DNA from: Rhodoblastus acidophilus
Lineage (GTDB): Bacteria; Pseudomonadota; Alphaproteobacteria; Rhizobiales; Beijerinckiaceae
DNA length: 64,000 nt
Direction: 5' to 3'
NCBI RefSeq assembly: GCF_025961575.1
Contig: NZ_JAOQNX010000008.1
Span: forward strand, 62,001-126,000
Shown piece by piece: positions 1-7,390 of the stretch. Within the stretch, counting starts at the first letter, position 1. Every line of letters begins with the position of its first letter. Made by a program: the position numbers and the translations under genes. The notes beneath the pieces are model-generated. The model did not search any database, was not told where the DNA came from, and saw nothing but the letters and a program-made list of their open reading frames with translations.

Positions 1-413
1 TAGCCGATCGCGGCGCGCCCCACCGCCACCACCAGCTCCGCCTGCGGCATGAGCGCGAACAAGCGATCGTGCCAGAGGGCGCGGCATTCGCGGCGCGGCG
101 GCAGGTCGGCGCCGCGCGCGTCGTAACCCGGAAAGCAGAAGCCCATGGCGGCGATGGCGATGCGGGACGTGTCGTAGAATGTTTCGCGGTCGATCCCCAG
201 CCAGAGGCGCAAGCGGTCGCCGGAGGCGTCGTCGAAGGGCAAGCCGCTGGCGTGCACCCGTGCGCCGGGCGCCTGGCCGGCGATCAGCACGCGGGCCGTA
301 GAGGACACGCGCACCACCGGACGCGGCGCATGAGGCAAGGGCGCGCCGACGGGGTTTTCAACACACGCCCGGCAAGCGCCGATTTCCGCGACCAGTCCGG
401 CCAGATCGTCCAT
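1..413 (-). CDS. Uracil-DNA glycosylase family protein, C-terminus cut by window edge
   Basis: Reading the minus strand from an ATG at 413 gives an open frame to the window edge, about 137 residues. It starts with a CxxC pair (ACRACVENP), followed by GQAPGARVHASGLPFDD and GDRLRLWLGI. These are the glycine-rich catalytic loop and uracil-binding region of the small alphaproteobacterial uracil-DNA glycosylase family. A later MGFCFPGYDARG stretch is also typical. Family members remove uracil from DNA as the first step of base excision repair. The gene starts 5 bp after the stop of the upstream glutathione S-transferase, so the two are probably co-transcribed. The real C-terminus lies outside the window. 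Family assignment is firm; exact substrate range is inferred. Confidence 0.85.
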   Translation of the reverse strand, partial: MDDLAGLVAEIGACRACVENPVGAPLPHAPRPVVRVSSTARVLIAGQAPGARVHASGLPFDDASGDRLRLWLGIDRETFYDTSRIAIAAMGFCFPGYDARGADLPPRRECRALWHDRLFALMPQAELVVAVGRAAIG

Positions 414-418
414 GCGCC

Positions 419-1030
419 TCAGGTCGAAGCGCTCGGCCGCGCCGAAACCTCGGCGCGCCAGCGCGCGAAATTTTTAAGATCGTCAGGGAAGGCGATGCGC
501 GCCGATTTGGCAAAATCCGCCGCCACCAGCGCGGTGATGTCGGCAATGGAAAAAGCCTCGCCCGCGACGAAGCGGCGTTTCGCCAGTTCGCCGTCCAGAA
601 ACCGTGCGAAAGCGAGGGCGCGCGGCTTGTTGACCTCCGCCCATGCGGCGATCTGCGGCTGTTCCAGTTCGGCCATATGGGGGTGGCTGTGGCGGAAGGC
701 GTGGGTGACGGGCGCGAAAAATTCGAGCTCCACCCGCCGGTTCCACATCTCCACGCGCGCCCGCTCCAGCGGGTCAATGCCGAACAAGGGCGGCTCCGGC
801 CAAAGCGCCTCGACATAGCGGCAGATCGCCACGGATTCCGTCAGGATTTCGCCGGAGTCGAGCTCCAGCGCCGGCGTGCGCTGCAACGGATTTACGGCGG
901 AAAATTCAGCGCTCCGATGCTCCAGTTTTCCCAGGTCGATGCTGACCCTGGGAAGGCAAAGCCCCTTTTCCGCCAGGAAGATGCGCACCCGACGAGGATT
1001 GGGCGCGAAGGGGGAATCGAACAGTTTCAA
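419..1030 (-). CDS. Glutathione S-transferase family protein
   Basis: About 203 residues, the usual size for a bacterial GST. The N-terminal thioredoxin-like domain opens KLFDSPFAPNPRRVRIFLAEKG and carries the glutathione-binding motif LDSGEILTESVAICRYVE. An all-helical C-terminal domain follows (FSIADITALVAADFAK). I chose a TTG start at 1030 because GGGAGA lies a few bases upstream and the GST fold begins exactly there. The frame stays open to an ATG at 1099, which would add 23 non-homologous residues. Such enzymes conjugate or isomerise electrophiles using glutathione in the cytoplasm. It probably forms an operon with the downstream glycosylase gene. The substrate cannot be read from the sequence. 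Confidence 0.85.
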   Translation of the reverse strand: MKLFDSPFAPNPRRVRIFLAEKGLCLPRVSIDLGKLEHRSAEFSAVNPLQRTPALELDSGEILTESVAICRYVEALWPEPPLFGIDPLERARVEMWNRRVELEFFAPVTHAFRHSHPHMAELEQPQIAAWAEVNKPRALAFARFLDGELAKRRFVAGEAFSIADITALVAADFAKSARIAFPDDLKNFARWRAEVSARPSAST

Positions 1031-1110
1031 GGGCGTCTCCCAGATGGCGCGGTCGATTGCGATTGTTTTTAAATAAACCGTCAGCCGATCCTTAAGCATT
1101 TTACGCCAGG

Positions 1111-2685
1111 GTGGGCGATCACTTTGTTCGTCTGGTTTGCGTCAGCATGGAGCATGTCACCGCCGAAATGATAGCGCGTGGGCGGTCCGACGGCCGCTCG
1201 ACCGAGCGTCGGCGCATGGCCAATCGCTTGCGCGAGGCCCGCGAGCGGCTGAGTTCGGCCGGCGCCGGAAACGTCAATTTCGACATCGAGCTGCTGCGCC
1301 TCTACGCTGAGGGCCGCCTCGCCGCCATCGTGCCGCAGATCATGCTCTGCCTGGCCATCGGGGCGATGACCACGCTGTGGGTCCCGACGCTGGCGGTGTT
1401 CGTCTGGCTGTGCTTCACCCTGTGCGCCCTGGCGCTCGCCTGCCTGCTCGCCCGCCGCTTCCTCAAGCTCGACCGCGGCGAGCGCGACGCCCGCGCCTGG
1501 TACGCGCGCTTCACCGTCGCGGAAGGCGTGAACGGCGTGGCCTGGGCCAGCCTCGCCCTGCTCATGGCCGGGGTCAACGATCATTGGGCGACCACCTATG
1601 TGATGGTGGTGTTCATGCTGGCGGCCGGCATCCACACCGTGGTCGCCGCTTTCGCGCCGGCCGCCGTCTTCGCCGTGCTCGCGCCGCTTGCGGCCGGCGT
1701 GGTGTTCTACATGGCGCCGACGACGCTGCAGGGCCCTGTGGCGCCGCTGACCCTGCTCGCCTGTTCGACCCTGCTCTATTTCGCCATTCTGGCGCGGCGC
1801 ATTTACGCCAGCCATGTCGACTCGCTGGCGCTGCAATCGGAAAAGGACATGCTGATCGCCGAGCTGGAGCAGGCCAAGGCGATTTCCGACGAGGCGCGCC
1901 GCCGCGCCGAGGAGGCCAGTCTCGCCAAATCCCGCTTCCTCGCCACCATGTCGCATGAATTGCGCACGCCGCTGAACGCCATTCTCGGCTTTTCCGAAGT
2001 GATGAAGAACGAGCTGTTCGGCGCCCATGCGGTGGCGGCCTATCGCGACTATTGCAACGACATCCACGCGAGCGGCTCGCACCTCCTGACCCTCATCAAC
2101 GAAATCCTCGACCTGTCGCGGGTCGAGGCGGGGCGCTACGAATTGAAGGAGGAATCGGTCTCGCTGCCGGAGGTGATCGAGGATTGCCTGCGCCTGCTCA
2201 CCCTGCGCGCCCGCAAGCGCGAGGTGACCATGACCGATGTGGTCGAGCCCAACATGCCGCGCATCTGGGCGGACGAGCGGGCGCTGCGCCAGATCGCGCT
2301 CAACCTGCTCACCAACGCCATCAAGTTCACGCCGCCTGGCGGCCAAGTCACGGTCAAGGTGGGTTGGACCCGGGTCGGCGGCCAGTATTTTTCCGTCAAG
2401 GACACCGGTCCCGGCATTCCCCAGGAGGAAATTCCGGTGATCATGTCCTCGTTCGGGCGCGGCTCCATGGCGCAGAAAAACGCCGACGAGGGCACCGGCC
2501 TCGGCCTGCCCATCGTCAAGGGGCTGGTGGAGCTGCATGGCGGCAAGTTCACGCTGCGCTCCAAGCTGCGCGAGGGCACGGAAGTTCTGGTGATCCTGCC
2601 GCCGGAGCGGGTGATGAATTCCTTGCCGCAGATGGAGGTTTTCGGGACCGCCGAACGCCGTCAGGGCCTGCGCGGCGCGGCCTGA
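1111..2685 (+). CDS. Membrane sensor histidine kinase, PdhS/DivJ/PleC-like
   Basis: 524 residues. The N-terminal half has about five to six hydrophobic segments (roughly residues 70-230) with no recognisable periplasmic sensor. A short coiled coil (AELEQAKAISDEARRRAEEA) leads to a HisKA domain with MSHELRTPLNAILGFSEVM; the phospho-acceptor is His282. An HATPase domain follows with N box NLLTNAIKF, G1 DTGPGIP and G2 GTGLGLPIV. The HisKA sequence matches the PdhS family, which in alphaproteobacteria includes DivJ and PleC and controls DivK and the cell-cycle regulator CtrA. No response regulator is adjacent. The GTG at 1111 gives the longest frame; an ATG at 1147 is an alternative start. Kinase identity is certain, the pathway is inferred. 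Confidence 0.88.
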   Translation: MGDHFVRLVCVSMEHVTAEMIARGRSDGRSTERRRMANRLREARERLSSAGAGNVNFDIELLRLYAEGRLAAIVPQIMLCLAIGAMTTLWVPTLAVFVWLCFTLCALALACLLARRFLKLDRGERDARAWYARFTVAEGVNGVAWASLALLMAGVNDHWATTYVMVVFMLAAGIHTVVAAFAPAAVFAVLAPLAAGVVFYMAPTTLQGPVAPLTLLACSTLLYFAILARRIYASHVDSLALQSEKDMLIAELEQAKAISDEARRRAEEASLAKSRFLATMSHELRTPLNAILGFSEVMKNELFGAHAVAAYRDYCNDIHASGSHLLTLINEILDLSRVEAGRYELKEESVSLPEVIEDCLRLLTLRARKREVTMTDVVEPNMPRIWADERALRQIALNLLTNAIKFTPPGGQVTVKVGWTRVGGQYFSVKDTGPGIPQEEIPVIMSSFGRGSMAQKNADEGTGLGLPIVKGLVELHGGKFTLRSKLREGTEVLVILPPERVMNSLPQMEVFGTAERRQGLRGAA

Positions 2686-2769
2686 GGCGGCGCGCCAAGC
2701 GTCATTTCCGCGCACCGCTCTTGTCGAGACGGCCAAAAAGCTTTAAATTGCAAACATAAATTGAATCCG

Positions 2770-2873
2770 GGCCCCTCTGGCGAGGACCCCGACACTGGTC
2801 GGGCAACCTCGCGATGTCGGATCGCCGATCCCGCGCTGTGCGCTGGAAGCGGTCGATGTCGCGGGGCCTTTTT
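2770..2873 (+). ncRNA. Candidate structured RNA (sRNA or leader) ending in a T-run
   Basis: An intergenic stretch folds by eye into a compact multi-branched RNA. GGCCCC (2770-2775) pairs with GGGGCC (2863-2868), directly followed by TTTTT. Inside, GCGAGG (2780-2785) pairs with CCTCGC (2807-2812) and encloses CCCGAC-actg-GTCGGG (2788-2803). GGATC-gcc-GATCC (2819-2831) and GCGC-tgt-GCGC (2834-2844) form two more hairpins. An AT-rich stretch with a possible TTGTCG/TTTAAAT promoter lies upstream. It ends 65 bp before the TerB-like gene, so it could be a leader or an independent sRNA. I do not recognise the family; it lacks yybP-ykoY and SRP RNA motifs. Confidence 0.45.
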
Positions 2874-2938
2874 CTGCAAACTCCCCGACCAGGCCATTCA
2901 GCTTCCGCACGCACACGGCGCCAGCAAAAGGAACCGTG

Positions 2939-3400
2939 ATGTCGAAGCATCGATCGAAATGGCGGTCGCAGCAGTGGCGCGCCGAACTCGCCGCCTCATA
3001 TCAGGAAAGCCGCGAAGACGACTTGTTCGACCTGCTGGTCTCGGCGGCGGCGCTGACCGCGCGCGCCGATGGCCGGGTCGAGGAGGTCGAGCGCGTCCAG
3101 CTGCTGGATTTTCTCGACCGGCGCGACCTCCTCTGGATGCGCGACCGCGAAGATGTTCTCGCCCAGTTCGAGCTCTGCGTCAGCGCGCCGGACGAACAGC
3201 TCTCCACCCTTGCGCGCCTGCGCCGCTACCGGGACAGCCGGGCGGCTGAGCTCATCCTCGGCCTCTGCGACGAAGTCGCGGCCGCCGATTGCCGTCTCGA
3301 TCCGCGCGAGGATCAGCTTCTGCGTCTGATCCGGGCCAGTCTCGACCGCCTTGGGCCGGAGCCCGCGACCGCGCGCGGGCTTGCGCCGCAAATCCATTGA
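2939..3400 (+). CDS. TerB-like tellurite resistance domain protein
   Basis: About 153 residues, all helical and strongly charged. The pattern DLFDLLVSAAALTARADGRVEEVERVQLLDFL, repeated later as LCDEVAAADCRLDPREDQLLRLI, is the duplicated acidic helical hairpin typical of TerB/DjlA-type domains, which can bind metal ions through their Asp/Glu residues. The ATG at 2939 is preceded by AAAAGGA. A TerC family gene lies 0.7 kb downstream, but the rest of a canonical ter operon (terA, terD, terZ) is absent. The role is probably membrane or metal stress rather than proven tellurite resistance. No signal peptide or membrane segment is visible. Confidence 0.75.
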   Translation: MSKHRSKWRSQQWRAELAASYQESREDDLFDLLVSAAALTARADGRVEEVERVQLLDFLDRRDLLWMRDREDVLAQFELCVSAPDEQLSTLARLRRYRDSRAAELILGLCDEVAAADCRLDPREDQLLRLIRASLDRLGPEPATARGLAPQIH

Positions 3401-3419
3401 ACAATGACAGGAGACTCTC

Positions 3420-3731
3420 ATGAATAAACCGCTCAGCGATCGCGCCAAGGGTCAGGAAGCCGCCTTCATCCACAAGGAGGAAATGGCGTTTCGGATCACC
3501 GCGCGCCGCAACCGGCTGTTCGGCCTGTGGGCGGCGGGCCGGCTCGGGCTTTATGGCGACGCGGCCGAGGCTTACGCCCTGGTCGTCATCGCCGCGGATT
3601 TCCAGGCGCCCGGCGATGAGGACGTGATCGGCAAGGTCTTGGGCGACCTCGCCGGAAAAGCCTCGGAAGCGGAGGTGCGCGCCGCCTTCGAACGCGCCGC
3701 CGTCGAAGCGGACCGGCAACTTTCCGCCTGA
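3420..3731 (+). CDS. DUF1476 / ATP-synthase inhibitor zeta-subunit-like protein
   Basis: 103 residues with a good ribosome binding site (AGGAGA before the ATG). The sequence FIHKEEMAFRITARRNRLFGLWAAGRLGL followed by AADFQAPGDEDVIGKV matches the alphaproteobacterial DUF1476 family, whose studied members in Paracoccus are the zeta subunit, a natural inhibitor of F1-ATPase hydrolysis. Compared with the usual zeta N-terminus, the first 15 residues here (MNKPLSDRAKGQEAA) differ. The gene sits among stress-type genes rather than beside ATP-synthase genes, so it may be a paralogue. It is probably co-transcribed with the TerB-like gene 19 bp upstream. Confidence 0.8.
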   Translation: MNKPLSDRAKGQEAAFIHKEEMAFRITARRNRLFGLWAAGRLGLYGDAAEAYALVVIAADFQAPGDEDVIGKVLGDLAGKASEAEVRAAFERAAVEADRQLSA

Positions 3732-3744
3732 GGCGGGTCTCTTG

Positions 3745-3775
3745 GCCGAGGGGGCGGGAACGCCTCCTCGGCTTT
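3745..3775 (+). terminator. Hairpin after the zeta-like gene
   Basis: GCCGAGGGGGCG (3745-3756) pairs with CGCCTCCTCGGC (3761-3772), with one G-U pair in RNA, and is followed by TTT. It lies between the zeta-like gene and the PGPGW gene and may end or attenuate transcription. Confidence 0.5.
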
Positions 3776-3797
3776 GGCCTTTCCGAACAAGGGCGTC

Positions 3798-4070
3798 ATG
3801 GATAAAACAGCGCTGCGCGTGTGGTTCGAAAAGTTGCGTCATCCCGAGCGGCGCTGGCTACGTGTGCCGATCGGGATTGCGCTGGTTTTCGGAGGTCTTG
3901 TCGGCTTCCTCCCGGTTGTCGGCTTCTGGATGATCCCGCTTGGGCTTTCCCTCCTCGCGCTCGATTTCCCGGCGGCGGCGAAAGCCAATCGCTGGATCGA
4001 ACGAAAATTCCGCGCTGCGGTCGCCTGGGCCGCGCGGCGCGGGCTGCTGCGGCGGCGCAGGCCGGACTGA
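3798..4070 (+). CDS. PGPGW-family small transmembrane protein
   Basis: About 90 residues. The core RVPIGIALVFGGLVGFLPVVGFWMIPLGLSLLALDFP contains two hydrophobic helices joined by a tight turn, the pattern of the PGPGW (TIGR02611-like) membrane protein family. A basic amphipathic tail (RWIERKFRAAVAWAARRGLLRRRR) follows. The ATG at 3798 is preferred over a TTG at 3774 because it has GGG at suitable distance and the upstream TTG falls in the hairpin region. The molecular function of the family is unknown. Its position between TerB-like and TerC genes suggests a shared membrane-stress role, which is inference. Confidence 0.7.
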   Translation: MDKTALRVWFEKLRHPERRWLRVPIGIALVFGGLVGFLPVVGFWMIPLGLSLLALDFPAAAKANRWIERKFRAAVAWAARRGLLRRRRPD

Positions 4071-4108
4071 ACCTCGTCGCCGCAGGGCGCTCATAGATGG
4101 AATTCCCA

Positions 4109-4831
4109 ATGGACTATTTCAGCGCCAGTTATTTGGTTCCGCTGCTGGAAATCATCTGGATCGATATTCTGCTGTCGGGAGATAATGCGGTGGTCATCGC
4201 CATGGCCTGCCGATCCTTGCCGCCAAATCGGCAAAGACTCGGCATTGGGCTCGGCGCCGCCACTGCGGTCGTGCTGCGCATCGTCTTTGCTGCGATCATC
4301 ATCCAATTGCTCGCCATTCCCTATCTGCGCATCGGCGGCGGCGCGCTGCTGCTCTGGATCGCCGTCAAGTTGCTCCAGTCAGAGGAGGAGGATGAGAATC
4401 AGGTCGCGGCCCATGCGACCCTGTTCGCCGCCGTGCGCACCATCGCCCTCGCCGATCTCGTCATGAGCCTGGACAATGTGGTCGCCGTCGCCGCCGCGGC
4501 GCATGGGCAGATTTCGCTGTTCGTCATTGGCCTGCTGATCTCCATTCCCTTCGTCGTCGGCGGCGCTTCGCTGCTCTCCGGCCTGATCCAGCGGTTTCCC
4601 GCGCTCATCTGGTTGGGCGGCGCGCTGCTGGGCTGGATTTCCGGCGAGATGATCGCCAGCGATCCCCTGGTCATTGGCCTGACCCAAGGCGCCAGCGTGG
4701 CGCACGGCTCCGTCCAGGGTTTTGTCGGGCCGATCTTCGGCGCGGCGCTCGTCGTCGCCGTCGGCCATCTCCTCTCCAGACGGAGACTGCGCGCCGCGAA
4801 GGCGGGGGATTTCGGCGCAGGCTCGGAATGA
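4109..4831 (+). CDS. TerC family integral membrane protein (YjbE-type)
   Basis: About 240 residues with seven predicted membrane helices. The acidic intramembrane motifs IDILLSGDNAVVIA and LADLVMSLDNVVAVAAAAHG are the paired signature of the TerC/Alx/YjbE superfamily, in which buried Asp and Asn residues are thought to carry metal ions. Alx and related proteins have been linked to manganese export and to loading of exported Mn enzymes. I prefer ATG 4109 (MDYFSASYL) because GGAA is correctly spaced and homologues begin similarly; ATG 4097 is in frame. The stop overlaps the start of the next gene by ATGA. No manganese riboswitch is visible before this gene, unlike mntP later in the window. Confidence 0.85.
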   Translation: MDYFSASYLVPLLEIIWIDILLSGDNAVVIAMACRSLPPNRQRLGIGLGAATAVVLRIVFAAIIIQLLAIPYLRIGGGALLLWIAVKLLQSEEEDENQVAAHATLFAAVRTIALADLVMSLDNVVAVAAAAHGQISLFVIGLLISIPFVVGGASLLSGLIQRFPALIWLGGALLGWISGEMIASDPLVIGLTQGASVAHGSVQGFVGPIFGAALVVAVGHLLSRRRLRAAKAGDFGAGSE

Positions 4832-5457
4832 ACGGCGGGCTCCCGACTCTCGCCATTTCGGCGCGCGTCCCGATCGCGCGCGCCGACCTGCCGGCCGAGA
4901 CGGTCGCCCTCGCCACTTATCTGATTGGCAAGATCGTGGCGCGCGCCCTGCCGGAAGGTTTTGCAAGCGGGCGCATCGTCGAGACCGAGGCCTATCTGGT
5001 CGGCGACGCCGCCAGCCACGCCTATCGCGGCATGACGCCCCGCAATCGCGCCATGTTTCTCGAGCGCGGCCACGCCTATGTCTATCTCGCCTACGGAACC
5101 TCTTACATGCTGAACGTGTCAAGCGAGACCGCGGGCGTCGGCGCCGCCGTGCTGATCAGGGCGCTCGAACCGCTGGACGGCGTCGCCGCCATGACGCGAA
5201 ACCGCAGCGATGCGCCCTTGCGCGATCTGGCGCGCGGACCGGGCCGGCTCGCCGCCGCCTTGGGGATCGATCGCGGGCTCGACGGGATCGATCTGTGCAA
5301 CCAAGGCCCGCTGTGGCTGGCGCGCGACGATTTTCAGCCCGACGACATCGGGCGGAGCGTGCGAATCGGCATTTCGCGCGACGCGGATCGCCTGCTGCGC
5401 TTCTATCTGCGCGGCAGCAAGTTCCTCAGCGGTCCACGCGCGCTGAATGGCGCGTGA
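4828..5457 (+). CDS. DNA-3-methyladenine glycosylase, AAG/MPG family
   Basis: 209 residues, the normal length for bacterial Aag/MPG-type glycosylases. Recognisable segments are GRIVETEAYLVGDAASHAYRGMTPRNRAMF (with the catalytic Glu in VETEAY), GHAYVYLAYGTSYMLNVSSE, ARGPGRLAAALGID near residues 130-145, and the C-terminal GISRDADRLLRFYLRGSKFLSG. The enzyme excises alkylated purines such as 3-methyladenine and hypoxanthine from DNA. It starts inside the terC stop codon (ATGA overlap), so translation is coupled to the membrane protein gene. No functional link between the two products is obvious. Confidence 0.93.
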   Translation: MNGGLPTLAISARVPIARADLPAETVALATYLIGKIVARALPEGFASGRIVETEAYLVGDAASHAYRGMTPRNRAMFLERGHAYVYLAYGTSYMLNVSSETAGVGAAVLIRALEPLDGVAAMTRNRSDAPLRDLARGPGRLAAALGIDRGLDGIDLCNQGPLWLARDDFQPDDIGRSVRIGISRDADRLLRFYLRGSKFLSGPRALNGA

Positions 5458-5570
5458 ATGGCGGGCGCGCGGACAGCAAAAGCCGCAATCTTATTTTTCA
5501 TCCGCCGTTTCGCTCTGGCGCGAAATGGCAATGCGCCGGTCCCGCTTATGCGCTAGCCTAACCGGACTCA

Positions 5571-5608
5571 TCAATTGAGGAACTGACGAAATCAATCGAG
5601 GAGCTGAC
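5571..5608 (+). promoter_or_regulatory. Two direct 17-bp repeats, 21-bp period, upstream of sulfatase
   Basis: TCAATTGAGGAACTGAC (5571-5587) and TCAATCGAGGAGCTGAC (5592-5608) are 17-bp direct repeats differing at two positions and separated by 4 bp. A 17-bp half site with a 21-bp period is the geometry of AraC-type operators such as araI1-araI2. They lie 72 bp before the sulfatase start, and an AraC-family regulator gene is found just beyond the sulfatase. Direct binding is inference. Confidence 0.5.
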
Positions 5609-5680
5609 ACGCGCGGAAGTCCGGGTGCGGCGGTCCGCCCCTCCGTCCCCTGCGCGCAGGCTTCAAGACACGGGTGCAAC

Positions 5681-7201
5681 ATGTCCGAACAACAAAAAAC
5701 CGTCCGGATCGATCGCCGGGCCATTTTGAAGGGTGGAACCGCCGTCGCCGCCGTCGGAGCGCTTTCCGGCGTTTTTGGCGCTTCTTCTTCCGCGCGCGCA
5801 AAAGAAGAAACGCCGCCGCGCCCGCACATCGTCTATATCGTCTCCGACGACCAGGGCTGGCGCGACGCCGGCTTCAACGGCTCACCCGACATCCGCACCC
5901 CCAATCTCGACAAGCTCGCCCGCGGCGGCGCGGTGTTCGACCAGTTCTACGCGCTGCCCATGTGCACGCCGAGCCGCGCCACGCTGATGACCGGCCGCTA
6001 TCCCTTCCGCTACGGCCTGCAAACCGGCGTCATTCCTTCCGGCGGCGATTATGGGCTGGCGCTCGACGAATATCTGCTGCCCCAGGCGCTGAGCGACGCC
6101 GGCTATCGCACCGCCATGGTGGGCAAATGGCATCTCGGCCACGCTCGTCGCGAGTTCTGGCCCAGGCAGCGCGGCTTCGACAGCTATTACGGGCCGCTGG
6201 TGGGCGAAATCGACCACTTCCGCCACGCCTCGCATGGCGTCGTCGACTGGTATCGCGACAATACGCTGCTGCATGAGGACGGTTACGACACCGACCTGTT
6301 CGGCGCCGAGGCGGTCAAGATCATCCGCGGCCATGACAAGACCACGCCGCTGTTCCTCTATCTGGCCTTCACCGCGCCGCACACGCCCTATCAGGCGCCC
6401 AAACCCTGGCTCGACGCCTATGCCGACATCTCCGACGAGTCGCGGCGCGCCTATGCCGCCCAGATCTCGTCAATGGACGACGCGATCGGCAAGGTTGTGG
6501 CCGCGCTCGAGGAGAGCGGGCTGCGGCAGAACACGCTGATCGTCTTCCATTCCGACAATGGCGGCACGCGCTCGGCGATGTTCGCCGGGGAATCCGCGGT
6601 CAAGGGCGAATTGCCGCCCAACAATGGCGTCTATCGCGACGGAAAGGGGACGCTCTACGAGGGCGGAACCCGCGTCGCCGGTTTCGCCAATTGGCCGGGC
6701 GCCGTCCAGGCCGGCCACGTCAAGGGTCCCGTCCATATCGCCGACATGTTTCCGACGCTGGCGGCGCTCGCCGGGGCGAAGACGGATAAGGCCAAGCCGA
6801 TGGATGGCGTCAATGTCTGGGGCGCCGTCGCCAAGGGCGAGGCCTCGCCGCGCACCGAAGTGGTTTATAATATCGAGCCCTATCGGGTTGGCGTCCGCCA
6901 GGGCGATTTAAAACTGATCTGGGCGCCGATCCTGCCCGGCAAGCTTGAGCTTTACGATCTGGCGGACGATCCCTCGGAGACCAAGAACCTTGCCGCCGCC
7001 AACCCGCAGCAGGTGGAAAAGCTCCAGAAGCGCGCCGAGCAGCTTTCCAAGGAGGCCATCCCGCCTCTGCTGATCGGCCAGATGATCAAGACCACTTTTT
7101 CCGCGCCCCCTTCGACGCCCCAGGGGGATGCGCCGGCCCCGACCGCGCCCAAGAACGCCAGCAAGGGATTTTTGTCTGATCTGGAGCGGGCCGACGATTA
7201 G
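5681..7201 (+). CDS. Tat-exported arylsulfatase, Cys-type (formylglycine-dependent)
   Basis: 506 residues. The N-terminus DRRAILKGG followed by a hydrophobic run and SARA is a twin-arginine signal, so the enzyme is exported folded to the periplasm. The sulfatase domain begins HIVYIVSDDQGWRDAGF with metal-ligand Asp56-Asp57. The active-site motif is C95-T-P-S-R99 followed by ATLMTGR, where Cys95 must be converted to formylglycine. AMVGKWHLGH and IVFHSDNGG are further type I sulfatase motifs. It hydrolyses sulfate esters of an unknown aromatic or carbohydrate substrate. The matching maturase gene (8568-9824) and an AraC-family regulator are close by. The C-terminal 40 residues are Pro/Ala-rich and not part of the domain. 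Confidence 0.93.
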   Translation: MSEQQKTVRIDRRAILKGGTAVAAVGALSGVFGASSSARAKEETPPRPHIVYIVSDDQGWRDAGFNGSPDIRTPNLDKLARGGAVFDQFYALPMCTPSRATLMTGRYPFRYGLQTGVIPSGGDYGLALDEYLLPQALSDAGYRTAMVGKWHLGHARREFWPRQRGFDSYYGPLVGEIDHFRHASHGVVDWYRDNTLLHEDGYDTDLFGAEAVKIIRGHDKTTPLFLYLAFTAPHTPYQAPKPWLDAYADISDESRRAYAAQISSMDDAIGKVVAALEESGLRQNTLIVFHSDNGGTRSAMFAGESAVKGELPPNNGVYRDGKGTLYEGGTRVAGFANWPGAVQAGHVKGPVHIADMFPTLAALAGAKTDKAKPMDGVNVWGAVAKGEASPRTEVVYNIEPYRVGVRQGDLKLIWAPILPGKLELYDLADDPSETKNLAAANPQQVEKLQKRAEQLSKEAIPPLLIGQMIKTTFSAPPSTPQGDAPAPTAPKNASKGFLSDLERADD

Positions 7202-7376
7202 CAGGCTGCTGAAAACCCGTGGACCGCCCCCGCCCTTCGAGACGCCCGCCAAGGCGGGCTCCTCAGGGTGAGGGCTACGCGATTGTTCTATATAAATAAA
7301 ATCCCTCATGGTGAGGAGGCTGCGAAGCAGCCGTCTCGAACCATGGCCATCGGAACGGGATTTTTCAGCAGCCTGT
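7201..7376. repeat. MITE/REP-like element with terminal inverted repeats
   Basis: The element begins GCAGGCTGCTGAAAA at 7201 and ends with the inverse at 7355-7376 (ACGGGATTTTTCAGCAGCCTGT), giving imperfect 20-22 bp terminal inverted repeats. Inside are two palindromic modules: GCCCGCC-AA-GGCGGGC flanked by CTTCGAGAC and CTCAGGGTGAGG, and CTCATGGTGAGGAGGCTGC with its partner GCAGCCGTCTCGAAC. To my knowledge the TTCGAGAC...GGCGGGC...CTCAGG type of sequence is abundant in Rhizobiales genomes. It abuts the sulfatase stop codon, has no coding capacity, and lies between two convergent genes, so it could act as a bidirectional terminator. Confidence 0.65.
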
Positions 7377-7390
7377 TAGAGCAGCGCGCT

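Noticed and set aside
1081-2736. 551-codon open frame antisense to the histidine kinase
   Set aside because: High GC keeps antisense frames open; the sense strand has complete HisKA and HATPase motifs, while the antisense protein is a His/Arg/Gly-rich sequence with no domain.
2770-2873. SRP 4.5S RNA
   Set aside because: The segment CTGGAAGCGG looks superficially similar, but the conserved GGAAGG/AGCAG asymmetric loop is missing.
4071-4108. Manganese riboswitch before the TerC gene
   Set aside because: The gap is only 38 bp and lacks the GGGGAGTAG and GGCGAGACC motifs seen before mntP.
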